Origin: Chloromonas sp. AAM2
Taxonomy: Eukaryota > Chlorophyta > Chlorophyceae > Chlamydomonadales > Chlamydomonadaceae
DNA length: 64,000 nt
NCBI GenBank assembly: GCA_004335635.1
Contig: QAXH01005824.1
Location: forward strand, 1-64,000
Reading direction: 5' to 3'
Shown here: positions 35,686 through 48,099 of the stretch, piece by piece
Position numbering within the stretch: the first letter of the stretch is position 1
Layout: each line of letters begins with the position of its first letter
Program-made: the position numbers and the translations under genes
Notes under the pieces: generated by a model
Seen by the model: the letters and a program-made list of their open reading frames with translations, nothing else
Told to the model about the DNA's origin: nothing
The model's database searches: none

Positions 35686-37883
35686 CCAGTGCATCCAGTG
35701 CAGCATCCAGTGCACATGTGCGTTGTTTACATCACTTGCCGCATTGCAATCTTTACCCTTCACTCATGGCCTATGCAGTCTTTGCCAGCCTTGTGTTTTG
35801 TACAGCAAGCCCCGCTGCACTGTTGCAGGACCAGGCGCTTGCCCTAGTGGGTCTTGAGCTCCTAGACACCATTACCCATATCATACCGAATCACAGTGTA
35901 TGAAAACCTACCAAACCAGAAAGTATCAAAAACGGCATCAAGGAAACAGTTGAACAGTTGAACAGTTTTGGTCTTGTAGTTGTAGGAGTAGAGACGCAGG
36001 GCGTCAAGGACTAGAAAAGATAAGTGATTTAATGAGTCGCACATTTGCATTAAGCGACCTGGTCCATGTAAGAAATTCAAAGGGGTAGAAAGGTTCGCTG
36101 TGTTGGCTCCCCGGCGCTTCGGCCTTGCATACCTCAATAACAATTACGACAGCCACCATGTTGATATGGCAGCGTTTGCATATACGATCCCCAGTACAGT
36201 GTCCGTGCCTTTTGGGTCGCCACGTTATACACCAGCAGCCTGCTTCCTGTCAGAGCATTGGAACGGCTACGCATACGTCAACAGACAATGCCGCACTGCA
36301 GACGGCACATGCACCCAGCACTCGTGCGCTGCCCTATGTCATGGGGGCCTGCACAGACGTGAACTGCAGGAAATGACGTCATGGGGTCTAAATAATCAAT
36401 TTGTTGCATGATGCAAGCTCAAAAAGCCCAAACAAAAGATCATACTATCCAAACTTGAACCAGTAGGACAGTCAGTCAGCTGTGTGCGCCCATGACAGGC
36501 AAGCATGCACATAGCCAAGGAACTGTGTGTCACTTGCACGGCGCATCACACAGGGTCCTGGAGGCCAATGCCGGTATCAACGTGTGTGATGCTAGTTCTT
36601 GAATACCCGTACGGAAGGTGATTCCATAACCTTGCCTCTGGAAACAACCTGGGTTAGGTGAGTGCAAAACAGGAATACATAGAAGACTGAAAATACCCTG
36701 CAATATGCAGAGCCCTCAAACTACCAGGAGATACGAAACTAAGCCAGTACACACAAAGCCAGGCCATTTTTCCATACTTGATACCACCCCCTGAGAAGTC
36801 ACGCACATTTTAAAAGCGTTCCATGGGGTTCCCACCGCATGGGCGACCAACCCTTGCAGACTCAGTGAAAGTTTCCATTAATTGTGTGGGGTGATAAGAG
36901 TCATGCTCACTCACCCTTGCAAACCCGCACTCCCACAACATGTGATGGCTACAGGGTACCAAGGCTCGTGTGCATCCTCCAGTCACCGGTGGCTCGTGAT
37001 TGTCAGTCAACAGACAGTGGACAGGCACATGCATATCAGCTCGCCATGGATACGCCTTCTCTGAACCAATGAAAACTAAGTGGGCAAAGAAGGCAATCTG
37101 GTGTACTGATGCTGTTCTTTGCTATCACCTCCAACATTGGCTTATCTATCGACCCAGTCTACCTCCTTGGGGACACCCCCTGGGTCTCAAGCCTGCACCC
37201 TTGGCCACACGCAGCCTACACCCACCGGAGAACTGCATTTCGGCCATGACCAAAGCGTACGCACGCCAGGCCAGATTGAATATGATAACAGCAATAAGAA
37301 ATAGATATCCGCTCGTTGAGCAGCAACAATCCCGCACCAACAGACGCTTGTTGAATGAATACTTGGCTCCTTGAAGACTCCCTTGCACGCACGCAGCCTG
37401 CTTTGAAATGATTGCAGGCAGCAGGTGCTGGGCGCATGTGCGCCTCAGAGAATGCTGAAACCCTGCTCAGCAAACGTCCCTGCAACTGAGTGAGGTGTAG
37501 GTGTAGGTGTCCTGGCCAAACACGCCTGCACTGCTCCTGAACCGTTGACATGGCGCTGGCATCGCTACATCGAGTTGCGGGTTCGAGGAAGCTGCTTTTG
37601 AGGCTTGGCATGCCTGTATTGCAGTGCAATTCAAGAGGGCCAGGCAGTGGAACGTCAGCATTCCATTCCATTCCACTCTCCCAACAGCCACCAGCAAGAC
37701 TGTTCAATATTATTGTTCCATCCGCTGTTCGATGCTGCTGAGCATCCAGGCACAACCTGAGGTCGAGCAGTGACCAGTGCGAATGGCTGCTCCTGGCCTG
37801 CGGCGCTCTGTGCAAACACAGCTCAAGGCCAAAGTCTCACAGCTGTCCTGTCTGGCCCATGACGGGCGTCTCCAGTGCCTCAC

Positions 37884-37972
37884 CTGATTGCCGCCTCCTG
37901 GGCGCTCGCGGGGCACACGTAGCCCTCCAGATCCCACCACGTGGGCTCACCAAAGAACAGGAAGGGGAAGGC
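37884..37972 (-). CDS. Isolated candidate exon, unknown gene
   Basis: An exon with acceptor GTGTGTAG and donor AG|GTGAGG, open in the frame FLFFGEPTWWDLEGY then CPASAQEAAIR. The composition is strongly protein-like. It could be a distal exon of the GT17-like gene (same strand, 3 kb downstream) or belong to a separate gene. Partners were not resolved. Confidence 0.35.
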
Positions 37973-39111
37973 CTACACACAACGACAAACACCAGCTTTT
38001 GGTGCACGCTGGCGCGCTGCTGTCATTGTGTGGCTGAAACTAGCCTTACCAACCAAACTGTACAGGAATGTCGGGTTGTCAAAATGTCCAGATGCCAGAC
38101 CGTAACTGTCGCCCAATTCCACAACTCAGTGTAAGGACACGCAGAACAGGTACTCGCACTGACTCAGTGAGTCCACACTTCCGAGTCCATAAGAACCTTG
38201 ATAGCCTTTTTTCAGAACTCTGTTTTTCGAGAGCCACGACGTTTAATTTGGACGTTCAATGGAGTGTCGTTCATTGGCCAATGTTGAATGATGCAGAAGA
38301 TGGGTGATGAAGATGACAGCTTGGAAGTGACGTGAATGAGGATGACAGTGGCATTGGGCTGGTATAGTATCTGCGCTCGCATGTTATCTGGCTGTAGTGG
38401 CATCTGATGTGGATGCACACACTGTTAAGGACAAGAGAGGAGCGCATGAGGAAGGTTGCAGACGTTGAGGCATCAGGCAAATACTGACGAAGAGAATCGC
38501 AGTAAGTAGTTAAGATGTATGGTGCCTGTAACGCCAAATTGCAGTTGACGTAGCCTGTATGTGAGCCAGCGTCCGGTAAATCGGGAGCCCACGCAAGATT
38601 TTCCTCGTGTCGCAAACTGACTGTGTAGGCATCACAGCTGAGCAAGTCCAATTGCAGCCTTGCCATCTCAGTACTTATTGCGTGGACGACGAACTGATCT
38701 GACGCGACACTTCGGCTTCATTTTCGGCTTCCGCCCATTCGACTTGTCTTCCTGCCTTCCGCCTGGCCAGGGACAGGTGTTTGCACCCCCGCATTCGCAC
38801 CTCTGGGTTCTGCCGCACGAGCCAAGGAGCCCCCCAGGCCGGCATGCCCAAGGCCTCCAGGCACCTGGCTGGCATCGAGCGCTGGCTCTGCAGCAAACAC
38901 GGCAAAACCAAGTCAGAAGGACCAGCAGCATCGTGTTTGGCTACTGGAGGGGCCGGAAGTGACCCAGACTGAGCTTGTCAGTTGCAGCGAACTCTCATTC
39001 AGCTATTCGTTCTGAAGCATCGCTAAGCTTGCAAGCTTGTTCTTACCCATTTCTTAGCCAATTTGAAGGATTCAAACCTGCATGCAAAGGTTGCAGGACG
39101 CAGCACAGGTG

Positions 39112-39240
39112 TGTCATCATCGCCATTACATGTCTTATCATGTGTCATCCTCATCGTTACATGGCTTATCGTTACATGTGTCATCCTCATCGTTACATGG
39201 TTTATCATTACATGTGTCATCATCATCAATTACATGGCCT
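39112..39240. repeat. Minisatellite of TCATC...TTACATG units
   Basis: Tandem units of 22-32 bp of the form ATGTGTCATCCTCATCGTTA then CATGGCTTATC. The unit resembles the ATC/TACATGGCTT junction of repeat F1, so the array may have grown from an F1 end. Confidence 0.7.
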
Positions 39241-39964
39241 GTGTGACGGGCACAGAATGCATGAGAGCAGTGATGCATCAAGCTGCCCAAGGTGCCCGGT
39301 GGCCAGTGAGAGGCATAAGGCCAGTCGTTCTGTGCAAGGGTAGTTGAATGCATGTGCAACTGCTTTGTCGCTTGTGGTTTGTTGTTGCAAGTTTCAAGAG
39401 AGCTTTGTTACAATACAAAGTTCAGCCAGAAGCTGCCCTTACATTACATTGATTGGATTGTCAACCGAGATTGTTCGAATTTGTTGGGATCTGTACTTGT
39501 ATGGAACGATTAGTGGCATGCTCTCTCACCTTGTGAAACTGCTTACAGTTATCTTTTCATGGAATATCTGCTGGCACGATTACTCATGTACTCCACAGAA
39601 GTTCAAATCCAAGCATGGACGTGAGAGCATGCGGTGGGATCTGCATAAGAGCCTGCTCATGAATGGGGATCAGGGGGTCTCTGTCCCTCATTATCCCAGA
39701 AACACAGGGATCATACGCATTTTTTCCTGGTCATGGAAGATGTACTGGCATGATCAGGCATGCACACAGAGTCAGCCGGACAGTGGCCAAGGGGTAAGGG
39801 ACTCACCAGTTCGTCACGTTGCGATGCGCCGGCCGTATGAAGCCTGGGAACCCGTACTCAGCAGTGCCGGTGTACTGCACACACAGTTCAAATCCGAGTG
39901 ATGACTGGGGTTTTCGGACTAGATACCAGCAGTCCTTTGCAATGCGCCAGTATGCCGACGCTGT

Positions 39965-40005
39965 ATATGACATCTTCTGTTCGACCTCACACGATACAGA
40001 TGAAC
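39965..40005 (+). repeat. Diverged copy of repeat family F3
   Basis: ATCTTCTGTTCGACCTCACA then CGATACAGATG resembles the segments at 42949-42985 and 41796-41835 (minus). Upstream similarity (ACCAGCAGTCCTTTGCAATG against ACCAGCAGTCTTTTACAATG at 42891) extends the match to about 90 bp. Confidence 0.6.
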
Positions 40006-40868
40006 AAATTACTCACTCAATCACAGTCGCGTACGAGCAACCACACGAAGTAAATCCATGATCGTGTTTGCGGACAGGACAAGAGCACAGTAACGAGGCG
40101 AGAAATACAAGACATGCATGATGGCAAGAGAAAAGAATGGCAACCACTGCTCCATGTTGTCCATGTGATGCGACTTCAATGACCATGGGCGACCACAACC
40201 TAGGGTTACCATCCCAACCAGGGCTTTGGGATGGCTGGCCAAGCGTTTACTGAATGCCAAGAGTGTATGCCTGGGGTTTGGTCAGGATCTTGCCAGTCCA
40301 TGACCACAACCAATCATGGATAAAGCCAGAAACAAGACAGAGAGTCGGAATGGACCCGCCTATCACCGATCAAAACAGGAAGAAATGAGAAAACCAAGAG
40401 CAGGAACTGATAGTACCCAAAACTATGGGAAACTGGAAAGTTCATGAAACAGGGTGAATTTCAGTGGATGGGCAAGCCCTGATGTGGCGCCCAGGCTCCG
40501 AGAATCGAGCCCCAATCAAACTAGCCATCACAAGTGGCTCTTTATAAGAGGTGGAATTTCTCAGAGTCACAGAAGACGATGCTTGGTGTGCTGGTCTACT
40601 TGCCAGCCATGCTGTCTGCAATATACATGCTTGTGCAGTGGTATGTCACCTTGAATTGTTTTGCAAAAGAAAGCTAGCCCCTGGGGCACACCGATATTCA
40701 CTTGCCTTGAAGATCATGCTAGGGATGAATGGAGGGCTGCTCAGATGGAAACCCTCGTACCGCTGGGGGTGGGGCACTGCGGGACAGTCAGGGTAAGGGG
40801 AGTGAGTTGTGCGGAGTTATGATAAGAATTCAACACCCAGCCCCAATCAATCAATGCTCCAGACTCAC

Positions 40869-41750
40869 GCTTGTTGCTGAGGCACCGGAAGCACTTCCCC
40901 CCGCTTGCTCTCAGAGCCTCAAGAGTCCATATAGTTGGGCACTGTGGAACACCAACAAGCACATGGGATTAGAAGGTGCATTAATGAGTTAGAAAACACG
41001 ATCATTGGACACACACGTCGAGCGAATCGGCCTCTTCAAAACGGGTCTGGCTGCCAGAGGGCAGAGGCGACAGCAGTTGACGGCTGACATGGTAACCCAC
41101 CTGCACTGGCTGTGCTGCCCAAGCAACAAATTGTTGGGTTAAGTTTGTTTGGAAGCAAAGATGGCTCGGTCACCAACCTTATGGCCAAACGTCATCTGGG
41201 GCTCGGCTGGCCAGTCCGAGTAGAACGCAGTTCTGCAAATGATTCGCAGTGCTGACAGATGTGGCTCCCGGACGACTCTGGGCACATCTCAGATCATCTT
41301 CAAACGGCCTTACTTGGCACTGTGCATCACCTGAGCTGATAGCAGGTTACAGTGCTGCGTGTTGCATGGGGCAGCACTGGCTGGTCAAGGGTTCAACTTA
41401 AAAACACAGACCCACCTGAAGTCGTGTTGAAAAAAGGCCACATTGGACGCGATGGGCATGCGGATACCCGCGGCTAGCTCACAGTGTTTCAACTGGAACA
41501 CCAGGTCTTCACCCGCGAATTCATCTGCAGTGGCGGGCAGGCAGCAAGCAGTCGGGTGGCAGGCGAAGCAGCAATGAGATAGATATTGCCGCCTCTGCCC
41601 CGCAAATGGTATTGGTTACAGTCAAAGCTGCTACCCACAGCTTTCTTAGCGTAAGGATCGTCAGGCGCGTCATTCTTAGAGAAAGGTGTTGTGTCTAGCT
41701 GCAGTGCCGTGGGTTGAACCATGAAAAGCCATGCAATGATGATGATGAAG

Positions 41751-41798
<48 letters not shown>

Positions 41799-43048
41799 AC
41801 ATCTGTATCGTCCCACAAGTGGAACAGAAGGTGAAGGGTTGCTTGGCAGACTGTCTGGTGCCATCGCTTCAGGTGCCGAGACACGGCCACCTAATGCTCG
41901 AGATCGGCTAGAGCTTACGAGGCTGCATGCCTGCTTGGTGCCTCACACACAGGACAAGATGCGCTGTGCCTGCTTGCATACGCACACCTGTTGTCCGCAC
42001 CTCACCTTGCTTGTTTGCTGAGCGCTCCTGGGTATTGAATGCCCCATTCTATAGCGTGATAAAGCGCTCCAAATGTAACACGACACACACCTGCGTCTCC
42101 GTAAATGATGATGTCATCATTTTGTTTCCCGGGCAGCTCCGTGAGCGTGTCATAGAACGCGTTGCGCGCTTTGAATTCGTTTGCCCAGTTTTGCCCTTTC
42201 TGTGCAGCAGGGCACAAGCAGGGTGAAGAAAGCAACCAGACTGCGTGTAGTCAGTAGCAATGTCACCTGTTGTACTGACTCTGGCAGTCTTGTAACTCAG
42301 ACTTCCACCTCAGACAACCCATTTCCAGCAGCCAACGCTTGCGTCCCTTGAATCATGCGCTCGGAAATCCATCAGTCGGTTAGTGTTCTGCAGTCTTCCC
42401 CACTCCAACGCCAAGTGTGCTTGTTTGAACGCAGAACGCTTCCAATTAGTGAAACCCTGGCCTTATTCTCAGTTCGTACAATGCCCACACCCTACTACCA
42501 CTGCGCTTGCGCACCTGCAGGCCTGTATTGATGGTGCCAAGGCCTCCTACAACGGTCGAGTCGTCCGTTACTATGTGCACAATCTGCAGCAACAGGGGAC
42601 ATGTTGCCTGGGTCATGGCTGGGTGTGGGTCGTGGTCGGGTGTTGTAGGTCCGTGTGAGCACAGGCTGAGGCTGTTGGCTTTTGTGAAGATGGACCATAT
42701 GCTTCCATTTTTATAAGAAGCGATTGATTCAGTGGCTTGGCAAGGACCCAACGCTTTTAAGCACAGCCCAGAGGTTGTGTCGCTTGGCCGACCTGGCAGA
42801 GGGTGGTGGGACAGTGGGAAGAGTCCGGCAACGGATCACACCAACAGGCGAGCTGCCAGGCCCTAACTACAAGGGGCCAACCCACATTGGCACCAGCAGT
42901 CTTTTACAATGCGAGTATGATGATAGTGTACATAGAGCTTGAGCCATCTTCTGTTCGACTTGTCGGACAATACAGGTGTAAACAGACACTCACTCACCCA
43001 CTCACTCACCCACTCACTCACTCGCTCACTCACTCACTCACTCACCCA

Positions 43049-43079
<31 letters not shown>

Positions 43080-45085
43080 ACTCACTCGATAACACATTTG
43101 GGCCAACGAGCAGCTGTGCGTGGTCCAGAACAACGGTGATGAGTAATGTTGGTTGTTGAGTGCAAGCTGGGTCATGTGTGCTGTGCTGTGCAGTGCTGTG
43201 AGAAGCCAGCTTCAACTGACCTTCTTCATCCAAGGTCTAAACTTGTGCTTGAACTGCTCAAACAGGAGTGGCTTGCGAACTGCACCATGCTGCCCTGCAC
43301 GTGCAACACCACATGGGCACATGGTATGCTCCCTTTCTCCTTCCCAAACAAGACCCAGGAGGCCATTAGGGGTCAGCCCAACGGCCTGGGACACACGTCC
43401 AGCGCATCCCACACTCTCCACACATACGTGCCGCACATACGTCAATCCACACTTATGTGCCGTTGCTGCTACGTGCAGTTGGAGAGCTGGTGTTGATGAT
43501 GCGTCATGCTTACCGGTGGTCCCCTCATAAAGGATGTACTGATCAACCAAATCGTTGTATGTGGCAAGGCGCAGCCGCAGGAGATGCAGCTCAGCATTGA
43601 AGGGAAACGCCTGCAGAAGCATCAGTGAGTCACAGGCTGCTGAGACCACCGTGGACTTCTCACTTCTCAATGTGAGCACGTATGGAAAGCATTGGCTGGG
43701 AATGAGCGTTCGACGTTAAGTATACAGGGCACCGCTGCGTTCTCCGAGTCCCCTTCACACATGGTCTCGGGTACCCTAGCCTGATGTCAGCAAACATTGG
43801 CATGGTGGAGTTCCCGGGACATGCCGGAGATGGGATGTCAGTTTTCCGGTGCCTTGCTGTTGTGGCAGACTGGGTACATGACGATGTGCGCGGCACAGCA
43901 GCAAGGGCCAGTTGCACGCACCATCACGATGTTGCGTGGGCCAGCCTGCCTGGGTTGGCCTGTCAGGAATGAACTGTAGTCAGGGTTGGCGCAGTCCAAC
44001 TTGAGCTGCATACAGCACATTTGTACTTCTAATAAAGGTTACAGCAAACTTGACAAATCCCAAAACACTCGCACTACCCGTGTTGTCAAAGCCATGCATT
44101 TGCATGTTGTAGCAAACCGAGTAATCATGGGCCCCGAATCTGGCCACAAAATTCTCAGCCAGCACAGCCCAGGGGTGCTGATGCTATGAACAGGGATTTG
44201 CAAGCCAAGGTTGTTCACCCCCAATGGAGAGCATTTAGTGAGCATTTGGGGCCCCCGCAAGATTCTGGAGGTGCCTTGACGTGCCACCAAGGCTCCAATA
44301 CTCTGGTTTTAAACTCCTTGCAACACTGTGGTCTGGACTCTGCAGTTTGCTCTTGTTTCCTGGGTGGTGAATGCACATAACAAGATTTGCAGCCAGTGCA
44401 GTCCTTAGTAAGAAAGTAGAATCAAGAACTGTTGGGCAGCAACTCCCTCCTACCCATGCCCCGTTTTATGCATGCAACCCTTCACACCAAAACTTAACAA
44501 CCAACCCAGTGCACCACAGTCTGGACCCTTACTTGCATGGGCCTGGTGGTGTTCAACAATGGCTTGTCAATCGCATGCCCCGCGAATTGCGTGACATTGT
44601 GCAGAAAGTCGTACGCAACAATCTTGGCGTCTGGCGCTGTGCTTGAGTTCATGAGCTTAACCTCAAATCCTTGCGTCCAGATGGGGCTGTTCCATACCTG
44701 CAGCAAATTGCAGTGTGCAGATCATGCAAGGCATGCAGCGTTACGAGAGGCCTGGTCCAGGTGTGACAGTTTGTTTTGAGCCTAGAGGGGAACTGGTGGG
44801 GCAGCAAGTCAGCTCAACTGACCATACAAAAAGCTGGACTTGGATGAGGATGAGCCAGTTCAGAGTGAGGGTGAGCGTACACAGCACCTGCACCGGCAAA
44901 CTTCACCGGCCCACCCCACGCACCATGTGCGCAAACTCCGGCCACCACGGAAGCTCGGGGTAATGGTTCCATTGAGACAATTCGGGTGATAGCTGCGCCT
45001 CTACCGGCGAGAACAACAAGAGCGAACTGAAGGCCACTCGTAGTAGGAAGGCTCTGAAGCACTCCCCCTTGGAAGCAGCCGTCAT
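40869..45085 (-). CDS. GT17-like N-acetylglucosaminyltransferase (3' end unresolved)
   Basis: GT17 enzymes add beta-1,4-GlcNAc to the N-glycan core mannose in the Golgi. Exons: 45085-44915, 44697-44533, 44183-44078, 43639-43514, 43279-43221, 42583-42515, 42199-42091, 41524-41416, 41232-41178, 41100-41017 and 40941-40869, all in phase (about 375 residues). The N terminus has a hydrophobic signal or anchor (FLLRVAFSSLLLFSPVEAQ). The GT17 hallmarks follow in order: AFPFNAELHLLRLRL, NDLVDQYILYEGTT, RKPLLFEQFKHKF, IVHIVTDDS, NEFKARNAFYD, then DDIIIYGDADEF with the metal-binding DxD, and FGHKVGYHVS. One possible N-glycosylation site (NTT) lies upstream. The last exon ends in phase 1 without a stop, so more exons must lie to the left. 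Acceptor substrate and exact linkage cannot be read from sequence. Confidence 0.8.
41643..41835 (-). repeat. Composite repeat: F3, GT/CA microsatellite and F1 in tandem
   Basis: On the minus strand an F3 segment (CCACTTGTGGGACGATACAG then ATGTAAACA) runs into (CA)n (plus-strand GT at about 41752-41795), then a short (ATC)n and an F1 copy (41750-41643). It sits in an intron of the GT17-like gene. Confidence 0.8.
42949..43089 (+). repeat. F3 repeat followed by ACTC microsatellite
   Basis: CTTCTGTTCGACTTGTCGGA then CAATACAGGTGTAAACA is followed by about 100 bp of (ACTC)n with CCACTC and CGCTC variants. It lies in an intron of the GT17-like gene. Confidence 0.85.
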
Positions 45086-47987
45086 TGGAATTTAAGCATA
45101 TGACTTTCAGTTCAGGGCGATCAGTGGCCAGGTTGACTCCAATCGCTCGAGTTTGACCGCTAAAGTGTCCATCTCAAGCTTTTTTGCATCTCAACTTATC
45201 TCCTCTTGAGTTTCATTGTCCAGCAACGTTTATGCCTCATCTCTGCAGAGATAATGTTGTGGCGACCGACAATGTCGGTTTTCTTGATCGACGTTGAGTG
45301 CTTCGTGCTTGCCTTGATGATATGCCCCCCTTCGTTTAGACTGATGCTGGCCGACCATGACTGGATAATGCTGTTGAAATCGCAGCCACATCGGTTTCCT
45401 TGCCGCGAGCCATCTACCGCTATGGCAGCCATGAGGCTTGTCTTCCAAGTGCCGCTGTGATGGAACTTAGAAAAGATCTCACCCGAATACATCCATGCAA
45501 GCAGCGTTTAAGAGGAGTTGCAGAACAAAATCTGCAACTAAACAGTTCTCCCAAACGAACGTGCTGTAATTATCATGATGGCATGACAGCTGATGTGAGT
45601 TCCTCAAAACAAACTGCGCAACGGGCGTCCCCTTCTGATTCTGCGCCTCAGAGGACACAGTCGGAAAGACCACATTCACCAGTCTATAGCCACCTCCACT
45701 TCAAATGCCCTGCATGGGTTAGGTCGTCATGAGATTTGAAAGACCTTGCTCTGATTCGCTCGAGCCGGTACTACTCTTTACACCATCTACGTGTACACCA
45801 GCCCGATGAGCTGACAGGTTCCTTCACCGCAGACTGGGATTCCATTGCAAACATCATCGAATCAATCTTGATTCAAGCTCAACTTCTTCTCAGTGCAGGA
45901 GGCAGGCACTCTTATTTTTGCCGACCTATAACTCTCTTTGGAGGTCTGATACTCCCCCCGTCTAACAGCCTATGTACAGGTCCGTTACAGACTTTGAGTG
46001 TGTAATTGTGCTCAGTTTCATAAGAGGAATTCCGAATTCTTTTGAGTATGACACTGTGTAATCACAATGGAGATTTGACTGATTATGTCACACACTTACC
46101 AGTCAGTGGCGGGGGCCAGTCCGTTGCGCAGGAAGATGCATAAGTGTTGAGCGCAGACGCCATGCAGTTACGAGATGACCGAAAAAGAGAGATTGGCATT
46201 GATGTTGTCATGCTGACCCTGAGCAATTCTGCTTTTTCCATGTCGTTGTCGTTATCTTCTTCGGTAACTGGCTGTAACGTTTGTGACTTGTCAAGATGGC
46301 AGCATTTATGGGTGGATCGCCCATGATATTCTTCGCCGCCCGGAACTTGGCCATGCGCGAGACCACGCGAGACGGGGTGAATGTACTCCGAGGGGACCCG
46401 GCTAGTCACTGTCACCACAATATGGATGTAGGGCAGTAAACTCTCTTATATCCCTTCACTCGTGTTCTATCTGTGGATCCGTTAGCCTGATGTAACGTGG
46501 TTTGTAGTGACCACCTGACCCTCTGACGAACTTGCCCAATAGGCCGAAGCTGATGTTCCGCGCATAAAAAGCCTGCTATTGATGGAAATTATGGCTGGCT
46601 GCTTTGCTGCATTTTGCATTCAGAACCCCCAATCCAACCATACCAACTCAAGAACATACAACTCGCAGAGTGCGATCTCAAGCCCCCAAGCAACAGGGCC
46701 GTCTAAGGAGGTGTCATGGCCATTCACGGCCAACCCCAAGCTCAGCATTGGCCAAGCGCTGCTTATGCAAAAAGTAAAAGAAGTTTGCCAGTTCTGGGAC
46801 AGTTTGTATGAATTGGCCACAAGAGGCCTTTGAGTGCGAGTGTCGACACCTCGGTTCGTCTGGACTCGTGCTCTTGTCCGCTCTTGTATATGTTGGTGAT
46901 CCTGGAAACTGTCCCAGAACTGGCAAACATCTTTTTTTTTGGGCGTGATAGTTGCGTGCAATCACCCACAACCACAGTTGCCAGATATAAAGAAAGCCAC
47001 TTGTGCTTACAATTTTGGAACGAGGGCCACTTTGATACGAGGACACCCACATTCTTTGGCTTGGCTATGAATGTCTGTAAAGAATATAAAGGGTTAGGCG
47101 CGACCTCAGCTGGACCTTTGCATGCCACTCATTACATTGCAAATACATAATTAGCGAGACCACGACCAAGACGGAGGAAAGGTCACCACCGGTCATACCT
47201 CAACCCAGTGACCAGCGTTTGGGCTATCTGCCGGAGAGTCCCGTTCGTCCCCTGCCAGCAACCAGCCTGCAGCCGCTACCAGATGCGTTTCATTACAAAT
47301 GGTGCAAGCTTTGCATGTTTTGACCTTCCCTTCCTTCACACAGAGATATCGCTCTGAGTGGTGCGAGTCCACTTTACAAGACCGCAGCTTCGCATGTTTT
47401 GAAAAAACAAAAAAGTTTGCCAGTTCTGGGGCAGTTCCTGGGAATACCGTCAGGAAGCAGTGTTGGTGATGACTTATTACTGGGTGTCGCGACCTGGTCC
47501 ATGTGCAAGGCTGGCTGCACTCCAGGTACGCCGGTTGCCTTGGACTTAGCCCATGCCATGGCTAAGCACACCAGTAGATGTCACACTTGATGGGTCAAAC
47601 CGGGTCCAGATCCGTTGAAGAATGACCCTGACCACCTGCGGCGTGGCAGAGGGTACATTGCCTCTGGGCGTTCTCTCAAGAATGGGAGGGGGGATGTCGA
47701 GTATGAAAACCAACACCCAAGGAAATTGGAGAAAGCTTCAAGAAATTCATACTTGACCTTCCTCCCCTCGGGATTCGGCTGCAGACCCAGTAAACAAATT
47801 CAGCCTGTGAATTGCACCATCTTTCGGCCTGCATGCATGGCATGAAATGCAACAGTGGCTTGTGGGCTAGGAATTAGTATTAGTCTGATACACGGAACAG
47901 GCGTGTGAACATCTCGCATGTGGTTCGGGATCACGTCGCATATGGCAATGTCATGATGTTGCTCGTCCCAGAAGCCGTCCACCAGCA
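45086..47987. other. Intergenic region with decayed-looking coding fragments and inverted-repeat elements
   Basis: Between 45200 and 46000 several overlapping frames on both strands read like protein (for example plus 45760-45895, HHLRVHQPDELTGSFTADWD) but are broken and unrecognised; they may be relics of a mobile element. The inverted-repeat elements are given separately. Confidence 0.4.
46781..46928. mobile_element. Small element bounded by 23-bp inverted repeats (MITE-like)
   Basis: Left arm 46781-46805 (AGTTTGCCAGTTCTGGGACA) and right arm 46906-46928 are inverted copies, with A-rich sequence outside the left arm and T-rich outside the right. Total length is about 150 bp with no coding capacity. 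No clear target-site duplication was identified. Confidence 0.6.
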
Positions 47988-48099
47988 TCACACATCCCAT
48001 ACCGTGGTAGAACACCACTGACAGTGTAACACTTCAAAGCACACAGAGTCAAACTGGATACCTGACAGGAATTGTCCCAGAACTGGCAAACTTTTTTTT
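47410..48099. mobile_element. Second element with the same inverted termini, about 690 bp
   Basis: Left end 47410-47440 (AAAAAGTTTGCCAGTTCTGG) and right end 48066-48099 are imperfect inverted copies of each other and of the ends at 46781-46928. Poly-A/poly-T runs lie at the outer edges. No transposase frame is visible inside. The tentative last exon of the MORN gene falls inside it. Confidence 0.55.

Larger units (their letters stand above)
34762..40868. other. Repeat-rich stretch; may hold 3' exons of the GT17-like gene
   Basis: No closed gene model. Repeats are listed separately. Protein-like minus-strand pieces are 37972-37884 (well-formed exon, below), 38905-38675 (after acceptor CTGCAG; all three frames open for at least 60 codons) and 35356-35060. 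None has a recognised family. Plus-strand 39344-39901 is open for 185 codons but repetitive and without similarity. Confidence 0.45.

Noticed and set aside
39344..39901. Plus-strand open frame of 185 codons
   Set aside because: No similarity, no splice context, and it mixes Trp/Cys-rich low-complexity stretches; probably chance.
42986..43089. Regularly spaced direct repeats resembling a CRISPR array
   Set aside because: It is a 4-bp ACTC microsatellite without spacers, in a eukaryotic intron.
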